From NCBI GenBank assembly GCA_026120185.1, contig JANUWF010001819.1, positions 2,418,001 through 2,482,000 of the forward strand: 64,000 bases of DNA, in the 5' to 3' direction. A program made the position numbers and the translations under genes. The notes beneath the pieces are model-generated. The model saw only the letters and a program-made list of their open reading frames with translations. It was not told the origin of the DNA and made no database searches. This DNA is from Voacanga thouarsii (taxonomy: Eukaryota; Streptophyta; Magnoliopsida; Gentianales; Apocynaceae). Positions 11,041 through 23,225 of this stretch are shown here, piece by piece. Every line of letters begins with the position of its first letter. Position 1 is the first letter of the stretch.

Positions 11041-12375
11041 ATGAGAATTAAAAAGATTGTTCAACAAAAAACTAAAGCAGTTCAAAATCAGCATTTCCCA
11101 CGGTCTTGGTCCTATGGGTTGGTCTCCGTGTTGCCTGGAAGTGATTCCAGTTGATAATCACCAAGAAGTTTGGCTAGCTGTCCAATTTGACCTTCAAGGT
11201 TGCACGTGGACACCTCCAAATTTCTCTAGTCACATCGATTCCTTGGAACCGTGTTTCCGTTCCACTTACCAATTGGGTGACCAGCTCTTCCAATGATGAT
11301 TTAGTTGGTGGGGCATTGTATGGTAGAGGTGGTCAAGTCCTTTGCATCCCAAAGTTCGAAAAAAACTTACCGAAGTTGGTTTTGATTATTCCAAGAAAAG
11401 TTAGAGTGATTCATTTAACTTGGGTTGTAAGTATTGCTATAAGGATTATTACCTTGCCAACCATTACCTACAAACGCTGCTTATTCCAATACTTCGTGTG
11501 AAGACCCTATATTTTGGCACTCATAGTTTGGATGCCCTTCCCCACAAATGTCACAATTCACACTCATTACCTACTCTTGGGAATGAAGCATTACCAATTG
11601 ATCCATTTTCTGCGTGAGTGCTTCCACATTTGCCTCTAATGCAGCTGTTGCATCCACTTTGTGTACCCCATATACACGAGCTTTAGATTGTGAACTCCCC
11701 CAGGCATAGTTATTCGTAGCTAGATTTTCAATCAAATCAAATACCTCTTCTAGGAGTTTGGAATTGTTGGAGCCTCCTGCAGATGCATCAACTACTTGCC
11801 TTGTAGTAAAACCCAATCCATTGTGAAAGATCTACATTTACATTCCCAACTCGAATCCATTGTGAGGACATTTTCTCAGCATTTTCTTAAATTTCTCCCA
11901 ACATTCATAAAGGTTTTCGGCCTTTAATTATTGGAAAGCAAAAATGTTAGTCCTAAGTTTGGAAGTGCTAGCTGATGGAAAATATTTGGCCAAAAATTTT
12001 TCAACTAACACATTCCAAGTCGTAATGGATCCGGTGGACAAAGATTTTAACTATAATTTTGCTCAATCTCTCAAGGAAAAGGGAAAAAGTCTTAACTTGA
12101 TGCCATCCTCAGAAACACAATTCATCTTAAATGTGTCACATATTTCTAGAAAGCTCGCAATGTGGGCATTAGGATCTTCCTCAGGTAACCCATCAAATTG
12201 GATCATATTTTAGATCATTTGGATTACGTTGGGTTTTATCTCAAAATTATTGGCCTCTATTCTAAGTCATGTGATACTAGAGCCTGTACCTGAGATTACG
12301 GGTTTTACAAAGTCATTCATAATCTGTCTATTAGCTCCACTGTTACCACCATTGTTGGGTTGATTTACCTCCATC
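11040..12375 (-). pseudogene. gypsy gag remnant
   Basis: Gag builds the virus-like particle and packages element RNA. On the minus strand the likely start is near 12375 (MEVNQPNNGG). Recognisable blocks follow: NFEIKPNVIQ, FDGLPEEDPNAHIASFLEIC, EDGIKLRLFPF, then the open piece at 11571-11816 (TTRQVVDASAGGSN and LATNNYAWG). A cysteine motif CDICGEGHPNYEC, consistent with a zinc knuckle, follows, then NPYSNTYNPS and a late block LEGQIGQLA. This order matches Athila/Tat gag. Several in-frame stops show it is dead. Immediately downstream, where protease should begin, homology ends. Confidence 0.82.
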
Positions 12376-12728
12376 TCTTTCATTATCCTTTCGCTTATAA
12401 CCTTTCGGACCTTAGTGAGAGTTCTCTTGATTTTCGGATCAAGGTCGACTATCTTGGCTTTGGATCATCAGGTCATAAACTAATAAGAGCAAGGTCTACA
12501 CAAGACAGAAAATAGTGAGATTAAAGAATTTACAAGTTAGACAGTTAGGATATGTTTACAAATTAAGTTACAAGAAATTACAACATATAGAGACATTAAA
12601 GTACAAATATACAAGAAAACAAAATATAGCACCTAGTCATACAAGGAACATATATACATATTCATATTTTTATATATTAACATATAAACATAGTTAAATC
12701 AACAAAATTCAAACTTTCATGATATTGT

Positions 12729-12746
12729 TCCTCAGCAACGGCGCCA
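12729..12746 (-). other. primer binding site for tRNA-Asp
   Basis: On the minus strand TGGCGCCGTTGCTGAGGA is complementary to the 3' end of plant tRNA-Asp (canonical TGGCGCCGTTGCCGGGGA) with two mismatches. It begins 7 bp from the 5' LTR. This tRNA-Asp site is typical of Athila-type elements and fixes the element's orientation. Confidence 0.85.
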
Positions 12747-12752
12747 AAAACT

Positions 12753-14159
12753 TTATGCGTTAATTTTGGATGTATAAAAATTATCAAATTTAAATCCATC
12801 CCTTAGTCAAGTTTTAATTAAAATGTTAATTTCAAAATACACATACGAGCAAGTATACTCATCACAAGTATAGTATAGGGAATTAACGAGTATCGATCCT
12901 CAAAGGAATAAGTACACACTAATCACTTTTCATTTATTATTTAACCAACAAAATAAAGTATTAAGATAATAAAAAAATAAATATATACAACTCAAAGATG
13001 TAAAAACATGTAATTTAGACAAAAGCTTTTGAAAACATGATAATGAATCACTTAGCCAATATCACAATTAATTATTCTCTTGGTCTTATAAAGAATTTAC
13101 TATATGCCCACTTCGTTTGCAATCCATGGAATCACTATTTTCTAGTTAAATTAGTGAACATATTTTGTCTCGACTAACTTATTCAAAAGATGCATTAAAA
13201 TCAATCCTCATATAAATTCCTATATTATAGGTGATTTAAAACATGAAATTAATCAATGAATCCATATTCTAGCAATCATCAGCCAACCTTTGATTACCAA
13301 TATTCTAGACAATTAACCTCTTTTTCAAGGAAGTTAAAAGGTAACAAATATGAAACCATTTAATTGAAGTCATTACCAACATCTTTTTCAAGCAAGTTAC
13401 TAACAAAAAACAATTAACCAACTCCGTTAAAAAAACAAGAAATCAAATCCCAAGATGAATAAAAGAAAGCACTTATAGACAAGCCTCTTTCTTCCTCCTT
13501 GAAGATTCTCTTGAACAACCCTTCTTGATTTGGTGAATTCTCCTTTAATGAGTGATTGAGAATTTTTGCTTATGAATCCACCTCTCTCTATTGTATATCT
13601 AGATATATCTTTCTCTTTGTATTTTTTTGGTGCTTTTATAGGCCTCTTGGATGCTAAATTTGTGGTTAAGGAAGTTTTGGCCGAGTAGGACTAGGAAAAT
13701 ACTAAAATCATTGGATAATTCTTAATTTCGTGCATAGAATATTGGCTTCCAGAGCGTACCTGGCGCCGGGTACCTTCGACCCACCTAACGCCAGGTGCAC
13801 TTCGTTCTTCCTCTGGAGTTGCTCTGTTTTTTGTTAGCAGACAGAATGGACTCGACACCAGATACACTTGCCAAACCTAGCACCAGGTCTATTCTGATTT
13901 TCCTTGAATATTGGCTCGAATTCTTCTACTGGTTCAGAATGTACTCGGCGCCTGGTCCATTAGCTAGGCCTAGCGCCTGGTGCATTCTGAAATTGTGCAC
14001 TTTCTACTCGAAATCTACTCAAATCTGTACATATTTGTCAAAAATACTTCTTACAAACAAAATGTCAAATAGGAAAGAATATGCCTAGTTATTACAACAA
14101 ATATATCTCAAAACAATCTCAAATAATTAGGAAAATAATTGTGATTTTGACCCCTATCA
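12753..14159 (-). repeat. 5' LTR of the nested gypsy element
   Basis: On the minus strand it begins TGATAGGGGTCAAAATCAC and ends near AACGCATAA, where the expected final CA has decayed. It is 1407 bp, shorter than its partner mainly through a deletion of about 105 bp near 13455. The TATA box is at 13632-13641 and the palindromic tandem block at about 13750-14000. The outer edge abuts the TSD TGGAT at 14160-14164. Confidence 0.9.
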
Positions 14160-14257
14160 TGGATGCTTATGCACAAAAGGCAAAAGTTCAACTCAACAAG
14201 TAATACAGCATGTTAGATGAAAAACTATTTCAGAAACTCTCAAACATTTACCCTTAG
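14160..14257 (+). pseudogene. reticulon-like pseudogene, 3' end of the last exon
   Basis: Directly after the target duplication the frame continues the reticulon sequence cut at 3753: AYAQKAKVQLNK, then an in-frame TAA (14201-14203), then YSMLDEKLFQKLSN and a TAG at 14255-14257. Removing the gypsy element and one TSD copy rejoins codon GAT to GCT without a shift, so the insertion hit coding sequence. The premature TAA, where related proteins have Gln or a similar residue, may predate or follow the insertion. Confidence 0.85.
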
Positions 14258-14815
14258 AATGCTTGAAAATTTAGCTTCATTTTCATACCAGGGAGCTCCG
14301 TTTTTTACTTCTTTGTTGAGGGACCTCATCCTCCATTTTCCTTTTCCCCATCTTTATTTTCATATCTTGTTCAGTTCATACAAATTAATTCCTCCATTCT
14401 TATTAACCAAGTATCGATTGCTTTTTAAGATGTACGTCAACTCCATTTTTTACTTTATATTACTTTCTGCAATTACAAATGTTTTTTTTTTTTTAGCAAT
14501 TGCTTTAAATGGAAGAATGTCCTACTTAAAGATTGTTTTTTCATGCCACTGGCTAGTTTTGCATCTGTATATCTATTCTTTGTTCACATGATACCTAAAA
14601 GCATAGAGATTCTTTGATCTTGTTATTTTCTTTAATTCTATGCTTTAAGAGTCAAAGCCAAAATAGAAATCAAACAAGCACTGAAAGTTCAGCAACATCC
14701 TTTTTGTTGTCTGTTTCTAGCGTGATCTCCCCATTCGAAGAAAACTAACAATTTCAATTTGAGGTAAGCTCTAGTTCTCCCATTTCTTCAAGCTAAATAT
14801 TAATGATATTTTAAA
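14258..14815. other. 3' flank of the reticulon pseudogene
   Basis: This is AT-rich sequence, probably the former 3' untranslated region and flank. A 124-codon open frame at 14217-14591 overlaps it, but the translation has no recognisable domain, is rich in Phe and Leu from T-runs, and starts inside the reticulon exon. I see no gene here. Confidence 0.5.
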
Positions 14816-15664
14816 AGGAAAAATATGCCAACCACCCTTGAACTTTTTCAAGTTTTTTATTTCCATTCTCGAACTTTAAATGTGTGATTTTAGCCCTTGA
14901 ACATTTGAAACACCTAAAAAAATAGTCCTTCTAACAATAGAAGCCCAAGTAAATACAAAATCACCAGATTTTAGCTCACATTTTCCTATTTTCTACTTTC
15001 GAAATATTTTTCTTCAACGTTATCCTCGTTATCTTCTCTTAAAATTTTTTTATATTATCAACAATAATTTCAAAATTTAACTCCATGCCTTTTATACGGC
15101 TCAATAATCTTGAGATTACTCTGTCGCAGATCTTCGAATCCAACCATACAATAAAAGTCACAGATTTTACCATTTAATAAACAAAACATAGGCGTAAAGA
15201 TAAGGGAAAAAAGAAAGAAAAAAATTAGATTCAAGTCTTGATGGATAGGAAAGAAACCCAGATTCAGTTGTTGATGGATAGAAATTTTCTTGACATCTCT
15301 ATAGAGAGGAAAAATATATCTTAAAGGAGAAGTGAATTATCTAAAAAAAAAAGGATTTGAAAGGAGAAGTAAGAGACATGTAAATTGCAATAGTGTTTTT
15401 TTTATCATATATAGAAACTACTTTATAAGAAGTAGAGGGAAACTTGGTGTCACATTGTGAGGATTATGAATGGACAAAAATACCCATAAAACAAGTCATG
15501 CGGGAGTTATGTAATGAACTTATGTGAGCACTTAATAGTTTCAATTGAGGAAGTGCTATTTTTTAGATGTTTTAAATATTCAGGGGCTAAAATTACACAT
15601 TTTGAAGTTCGAGAATGCAAATCAAAAAATGTAAAAGTTCAACGATGGCTAACATATTTTGCCC
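14816..15664. mobile_element. Mutator-like MITE (849 bp) with long terminal inverted repeats
   Basis: The first ~120 bp (AGGAAAAATATGCCAACC onward) match the reverse complement of the last ~120 bp (GGGCAAAATATGTTAGCC onward), including shared text such as CATTCTCGAAC and GATTTTAGCCC. The flanks TATTTTAAA (14807-14815) and TATTCTAAT (15665-15673) agree at 7 of 9 bases, as expected for an aged 9-bp duplication. No transposase frame is present. The inverted repeats are clear; assignment to the Mutator group rests on TIR and TSD length. Confidence 0.78.
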
Positions 15665-15670
15665 TATTCT

Positions 15671-15695
15671 AATATATATATATATATATATATAT
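15671..15695. repeat. (TA)n microsatellite
   Basis: About twelve TA units lie just outside the right end of the MITE. Confidence 0.9.
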
Positions 15696-15924
15696 GAAGA
15701 GTTCTGAAAGGCTCCAGTTATGACATGTGGCAGCTTCTGCCCCTCAATTTTTTGAATTCAAATGAATACTTTTTTATTTTTTTAAAAAAAGTGAAAAATC
15801 ATCTAAATTCATTGGATTCATATGATTCCAGACGAACATTATCTGCAACCTAATCCCCCGTAACTCTTCGAATTTCTCTCAATATTAAATAGCTCTATTA
15901 ACTATTAGGGTTTATACATTTCAG

Positions 15925-16170
15925 AATGGGTCTGGGAGTGTTCCTAAGATTGCAAAGGCAATACCAAAGGTTGTGGAACAATATGATGCTAAGGGCACCA
16001 TTCAAAAGTTCTGTGTTAAGCTCCTATCCAAAGGATATGGTCAAAATGATATAAACGTGCTTTGCCAGGTTTGTGGAGTATCGTTAAATTGATAATATCT
16101 ATGTTATGATTTATCCTTATTGTAAAGGAACAAAAATTATAACTTTACTAAGTTTCACAATGGTTCAGCT

Positions 16171-16201
<31 letters not shown>

Positions 16202-17402
16202 TTTTAGCTTCCCTTTTATGGTGAATCATTGTTTCTAATTTTCAACTTTTCGGCTTCATTTGTTGATACAAGACCAACAAGCAAACCGTCAATCCAAATT
16301 CCTCGATGAGCATTATCAACTGATAAGGAAGAGGTGAGGAAACAAGAAACCTTCTGAGAAACGATGTCATCAGCAGTCTAAATTCCCCGGCTAAAAAAGA
16401 GGTGAGGAAACAAGAACAACCTCCTAATCATGGCTTAAATGATGTCAACAGCAATACGGTTAGTTTGCTTTTAATCTTTTTCAGCCCTTTCATATATGCT
16501 AGCTAGCTATGTTATGGTTTTTTATGTCCATGGCATCACCTATTAAACTAGAGAGAAATAATATGAAAAGCAAATAGGTAATAGTAGGTGAAAAAGAGAC
16601 TATTGTTATTTGACTCCCATATCTTTCCATGGAGTTGCATCCTTTTGTCCTACTGGTGATCACCAAATAAATTTGTTGTTGAAACTTTATTTTTGGGCTA
16701 ATTATTATGAGTTTACGTTTCTCTTGGCAAAGTGGTGTTATGTGCTATTGGCTAACTTAACATGTGTATTCTTTAGATTAACATAGTAAATATATGCAAG
16801 GAATGTGGTTGGGATCCTAGAGGACTCTATCAACCCACTTATCAAAATGGTGCAAAGGCTTATTACTAGATGAGGTGCCTTGGGCTGAATTGGGAACCTA
16901 GACCCAAAGAATACAGTGAAAAGAGATCAATTGATGGTGTTGTGCTGCCATCAATTCCTAATGAATTATGTGTATTAGTTAAAGAAGGACCCATAGTGTG
17001 CATGGTGATAAAAGACCGCTTTTAGACATATAAGCATATGGAAGATGTCCTTCACTGGATTACACTAACTTCCTACATTCTTAAATTTTGAAGAACTAAT
17101 GGATGAATTGGTCTTCAGCAGGTCTAATAAGCTGCATCCTATTTCTCCATTTATGTCAATCATTTTAAGGTTTTATAATAATTAATTTTTATCCCTTATA
17201 CTAAATTATAATAAAGGCAAAAACTCCCTGCAACACGGGCTACAATTTTATATGTCTGAATTGGTGACTCGACAGAATTCATTTATGGAACTGAGAAGGA
17301 GGTTTACTTGGCTGGTAAAGCTGTGTTAGAATCTAGAGACATTTCAATATTTGGGGGGGAAAAGCAAGGCACTTCTTCCATGGCCTTATGACCAATATCC
17401 TA
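15925..17402 (+). pseudogene. ALKBH1-like 2-oxoglutarate/Fe(II) dioxygenase pseudogene
   Basis: AlkB-homologue 1 enzymes oxidatively demethylate nucleic acids. Exon remnant 15925-16068 (AIPKVVEQYDAKGTIQKFC) follows TTTCAG and resembles the N-terminal part of the plant family, though less surely. Exon 16777-17027 follows CTTTAG and reads GLYQPTYQNGAKAYY, then a TAG stop, then MRCLGLNWEPRPKEYSEKR and IDG, the substrate-lid region. Segment about 17259-17402 reads IGDSTEFIYG and VLESRDISIFGG, the core double-stranded beta-helix. After a one-base shift comes GKARHFFHGLMTNIP with the distal iron-ligand histidine region. The exon between these, carrying the HxD iron ligands, was not found. Stops, the shift and the missing exon mark it as dead. 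Confidence 0.75.
16170..16204. repeat. (TTTA)n microsatellite
   Basis: About nine tandem TTTA units lie within the ALKBH1-like pseudogene's intron. Confidence 0.9.
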
Positions 17403-18149
17403 AACTAAGCTCCCAGTACTATTGTTAAAGAAATAAAAATGGTTTGACCTACACTTCAAGTAGTAGTCATCTACTTAGTTTGTCAATTGCGGAAACAAAT
17501 GATCAATGTAAAACATCCATAATTTTTTGGGGAATTTAGAGGTATTGTATAATCTGAAACATTTATCGGGCTCTTCATTGAGGTAAGTAAGCTATAAGTT
17601 TCATAGCATTTTAGTTAGTTCATTTCTTTTCCATCATTGCTTTTGTCATAGATATATCAATCATTTAGGTACAAGAAACATGTGATGCAGTTTAAAGCAT
17701 CTCTGGATTATTTTTTTTTTAAAAAAATAAAAGGTCGTCTGACTTAATTTATTTACTAACTTAATTTATCTACATGATCGTGACAGCTACTTCTATCACC
17801 ATAAGTTATTACATTTCAATTGTGGTAGTCACACCAAAATCTGATTGGGAACAACTTGGTCATGTAGTTGAAGTGGTAATCAGTGTATGAAGTACTTTGT
17901 TAATACTGATTTTTCTAGGAAAGGTCTTTTCCTTGATGAAGCTATAGGATAAAATGAAGTTGACAAGAAGAAGACCTGGGAATTCAGTTGTTTGAGCCAT
18001 GGCAATGTCACTGGTCATCAAGTTTCTATTCCAATTTTGCTATCAGAGTAAAAATTTAGGCTATTAGTCCTCAAGAGGCCCTTTTAGTTCTCAGTCTGGT
18101 ATATCTTGTATTAAATCTTAAAGTTATATTTGATATAATTAAATTGCAA
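17403..18149. other. unassigned single-copy-like sequence
   Basis: No reading frame or repeat is recognised. A run of T followed by A (17710-17727) breaks the stretch. It may hold 3' flank of the ALKBH1-like pseudogene. Confidence 0.4.
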
Positions 18150-18566
18150 AACATGCAAGCCGAGAAAACGAAGGGGATGAACGAGTAGAACCAGGACAAC
18201 TAAAGTTGTTTGTCCCTAGCCCACACGCCACCCACGCAAACAAAGTTAGTTTGTTAAATAAGCATCTTTCAATCATTACACCCTAAATAGCTAATGGAAA
18301 GTGATCCATAGCCGAGGATAAATCAAAGGAGTGCAACTTTCGCTCTTTTCTTCACCTATCCAAGGGACGCGCCTAATCAAATATACCATCCGTCGATATT
18401 AACCTCAAGACGGACATACACCAATCATGTGCAGGACATAAGAGAGCTTGCTTAACAGCATTTGGGATTGCGAAAATCCTCGTTTTCCCATCACCTTCTA
18501 CCCAAAAGGCTAATTGGCCCGAGGCTAAATACATCATTAATTCATCATCCGAAACATGGACACCTT
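18150..18566 (-). pseudogene. endogenous mitovirus-like RdRp fragment
   Basis: Mitoviruses are capsidless RNA viruses that replicate in mitochondria; RdRp fragments occur in plant mitochondrial and nuclear genomes. On the minus strand one frame of about 139 codons carries, in order: GQLAFWVEGDGKTRIF (a motif-F-like basic block), CPAHDW, LRLISTDG, then the motif-A-like stretch HSFDLSSA followed by MDHFP, and later CGLGTN. The order and spacing match mitovirus RdRp. Three in-frame stops and loss of the C-terminal catalytic motifs (no GDD seen) show it is non-functional. Base composition is clearly richer in GC than the flanking AT-rich DNA, which suggests transfer via a mitochondrial DNA segment. 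Recognition is by motif only. Confidence 0.78.
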
Positions 18567-18925
18567 CAATTTATATGTTGAAATTTTAATAGTTGAGTAT
18601 TAAATTTTAAATTTTAATATATGAATATAAAATTTGAATTAATTATAATTTATTTCTATATTGTGATTTATTATAATTTTAATTGAATAAAAATCATTAG
18701 ATAAGTATCCAACATATTTATATTTTTAATTTAAATAACATCCATTTCACTTAAAACTTATAATAAAATTTCAATACATTTTAATTAAATGATAATAAGA
18801 CTATGCTATCAAATCTAATTAATTATAAAACAATTAATTACTAAATAATATTTATTGTCAAATAAATTTAATTAATTTTAAATATTTAATTATGTTACCA
18901 AACAAATCTTATTTTTCTAAGTTCT
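18567..18925. mobile_element. AT-rich MITE-like repeat, copy 1
   Basis: This AT-rich stretch ends near 18915 in TTACCAAACAAATCTTA. Its text (for example GAATTAATTATA, TTCAATTAAATGATAATAA-like and TTTTAAATATTTAATT) recurs in the same order at 40556-40925, which starts GGGCTCGTTTGATAAA, close to the inverse of this copy's right end. This fits a short inverted-repeat transposon family. It begins exactly where the mitovirus-like fragment ends. Confidence 0.45.
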
Positions 18926-20368
<1,443 letters not shown>

Positions 20369-20543
20369 TTAGAACCATAGGTAAGTAGGGCTCCCACCAC
20401 CCATATTCATAGTTTGGATATAGTATGTCCATTTTTTCGGCTCGTCAAACTCTGGACTAACAAAATTTGATGCCAAAGCTTCATCAAAACTATCAGCTTC
20501 CAACCTCCCATGTAAAACCCCGTCTAGTCTTAGTTCCATGAAC
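20369..20543 (-). pseudogene. unrecognised exon-like fragment
   Basis: On the minus strand a TGTGTAG acceptor (ending at 20544) leads into 58 open codons (FMELRLDGVLHGRLEADSFD ... EFDEPKKWTYYIQTMNMGGG) that end at a TAA at 20369-20371. Composition is protein-like, with balanced acidic and basic residues, a WTYY block and a Gly-rich turn, unlike the AT-rich chance ORFs nearby. I do not recognise the family. No neighbouring exon was found on the same strand, so it may be a gene fragment captured by duplication. Confidence 0.4.
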
Positions 20544-20844
20544 CTACACAGAGGAAGGTATATGAATGCTAATATCTATTTCATTTATCCTACAACATTA
20601 TTATGTTTGCTTCCTCTACAATTTCATTATCATAAAAAGAGAAATAATTAAAGAAGGAAACTCTTGCTCCATTTCAATTTGAAGAAATCAATGGATTGAG
20701 GCGCAAAATAGGACTAAAGAAGCTTAAACAACCATGAAACCATTCTTATGAATGAATTTGCAATCTAAATAGTACTTAAAATTTTATTCAACTACTACAT
20801 CGCTAAAATATGATTGTTAAAAGAGGTGATTAGATGGATGTTTG

Positions 20845-20890
<46 letters not shown>

Positions 20891-21545
20891 CTTTAGATGA
20901 TTATGCAAAACTCTTAAATCTCCACTAATAATATTAGCTTGTAGGTTGACAACTTATGTTAAATGAAAACTATTAAAATATTAGTTTATTTACTTTCCAA
21001 TAATCTTAAAGGTTGGATGATTACCAAAATGCCGAGAGAGAGGACTACAAAGAGAAGTTTAAGGAGGTATAAATAGTGTGCAATCTTACCATTACACTAT
21101 GGGTAATATGAAGAAGACATGGAGCATTATAAATAGTAGATAATTCTTAGAAACCTTAGTTGACCATTAGTGAAAGACAAGCCATCTAAGGTATCAAGGC
21201 ATATAGTAGGGAAACTTGAATTAGTATAATTTTTCTTGATGGGTCATTCAAACATTGAGGGGATATAATCACCTTCGCTTGTTTTTTTATTGTGATTAAA
21301 AATATTTTCCTTTGTAAACATTTGTATTTCATTTAAATTCTCCTAAATAACTTCTTAACATCTTATTTTCCTTTCATTCCTTTTTTTTTTAATACTTGTA
21401 ATTATTGCAATTCTTATAATTCAAACTTTTAAAGTTTGAAATTAAATATATTGATTCCTTAGGAAGAAACATGTTATTTTATGATTAAATTTATACACAA
21501 TCTTACTAGTGAAGAGGTAACTTTGAATAATATATTTTAACTATC
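20544..21545. other. intergenic AT-rich DNA
   Basis: No gene or repeat family is recognised, apart from a (TA)n run at 20845-20885. Confidence 0.5.
20845..20885. repeat. (TA)n microsatellite
   Basis: About 20 TA units, with one AAA interruption near the left end. Confidence 0.9.
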
Positions 21546-21550
21546 ACTTC

Positions 21551-23051
21551 TAATAGGGACTAAAATCACCATTATTTTTTAAGTTATTTGAGGTTGTTTT
21601 GAGATACATTTGATATAATAACTAGGCATATTCCTTCTTATTTTGCTTGTAAAAAATATTTTTGATAAATTTGTGTAGATTTGAGTTAAATTCGAGTAAA
21701 ATTGGAGAAATTTCAAAATGTACCTGGCGCCAAGCCCAGCCAATGGATCAGGCGCTGGGTCCATTCTAGTTAAGTAGAGGAAATAGAGCAAATTTTAGGA
21801 GGAAAATAGAATAGACCTGGTGCCAGGTGGGTCAACTGGACTCGGCACCAGGTCCATTCTAGACGGCCAGAGGAAAACTAAGAAAAATTCTGAGGAAGAG
21901 CAGATTGCACCTAGCGCCAAGTGGATCGATTGGACTCAGAGCTGGGTTCATTTTGGAAGGTGAAAATCTTGTGTACGAATTTAGAAATGTTCTAATGATT
22001 TTGATATTTTTCGAATCTTACACGGCCAAGACTTTCCAAACTACGAATTTAACATCCAATAGGCCTATAAAAGCATGAGAAAATACAAGGAATAGGATGT
22101 GGATCCAATAGCTAAAATTCCAAACACTCATTGAAGGAGAAATTTATCAAATCAATGAGGATTGTTCAAGAGAGTCTTCAAGGGAGAAGAAAGAGGCTTG
22201 TCTACGAATGCTTTCTTTTATCTTTATTTTCTTTTCCTTAAACAATGATGTGTTCAATATTTTTATTGTAATTTAACATTATTTTAGATTCATGATTTTG
22301 TGTTAATTTAGTTATTTAATCAATTTTTTATCATCTTTGATATTTGATTATTTATTATCATTGGTTATTGATTCATGTTTTTCTAAATGACTTGGAAAAA
22401 TGATGTTAGGAGTTTCATTGCATTGATTTTAGACTTGTTAAATCTTAATAGATTTGGACAACGAAGTTAGAATTTTAAAACTAAAGTAATCAAAGATTAG
22501 TTGATTTCACCTCGGATAAAGAGTCATTAGCTAATTTCATGCTTATAAGGAATTGAGCTTAATGCATGTTTTTGTTATATTAGCTTGATGGGAAAATCTG
22601 TTAATATTAATTAAAAGATAGTAATTCCATGGATTGAAAAACGAAGTGGAATTTATCTAAATAGATTCATGATTTGAGAAACGATTGAATTTTACTTTGT
22701 ATAACTTCATGATGTCAAGATGATAATTAATTGAGAGAATTGCTAGTTGATTCATTATCATGTTTTTTAAGATAATTGTTTAAATTGCATATGTCTACAT
22801 CCTTGAGTTGTATATATTTCTTTATTTTTTTTTCTTATTTTCTCACTTTATTGGGTCAGTTAAATAATGAATGAAGAGTGATTAGTGTGTACTTATTCCT
22901 TTGAGAATCGATACTCGTTAATTCCCTATACTATACTTGCGATGAGTATACTTGCTTGTATGTGTATTTTAGGATTAATATTTTAATTAAAACTTGACTA
23001 AGAGATGAATTTAAATTTGATGATTTTTATGCACCCAAAATTTACGCATCA
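21551..23051 (+). repeat. solo LTR of the Athila/Tat-like gypsy family
   Basis: It starts TAATAGGGACTAAAATCAC, with TG decayed to TA, and ends ACGCATCA. The exact 5-bp duplication ACTTC flanks it at 21546-21550 and 23052-23056. It is homologous over its whole length to the LTRs at 707, 3754 and 12753. It contains the TATA box CTATAAAAGC (22065-22074) and the palindromic tandem block. No internal region is attached, so LTR-LTR recombination removed the element. Confidence 0.92.
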
Positions 23052-23056
23052 ACTTC

Positions 23057-23184
23057 CTCCTCTCATATTCACTATTAAAAAATTTTGTTGTTTATATAAT
23101 AAGAAATAATACATATGAGATATAATACAAAATATTATTTTACCTTAAATATATAAATCTATCAAAATTGAAATTTTATGAGAA

Positions 23185-23225
<41 letters not shown>

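Larger units (their letters stand above)
3754..14159 (-). mobile_element. non-autonomous Athila/Tat-like Ty3/gypsy element, nested in the reticulon pseudogene
   Basis: This is a complete element on the minus strand. The 5' LTR is 12753-14159, the PBS 12729-12746, a gag remnant lies at about 11040-12375, and a second ORF remnant at 6681-7886. A purine-rich tract follows at 5247-5260 and the 3' LTR at 3754-5246. The target duplication TGGAT is exact (3749-3753 and 14160-14164). Protease, reverse transcriptase, RNase H and integrase are absent: gag passes directly into a long leader-like region and then the second ORF. Such an element could only have moved using enzymes from a relative. A 2.0 kb solo LTR (7906-9925) inserted later. 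Confidence 0.92.

Noticed and set aside
14217..14591. 124-codon frame with hydrophobic stretches
   Set aside because: It starts inside the reticulon exon in another frame, has no domain, and is driven by T-rich 3' flank.
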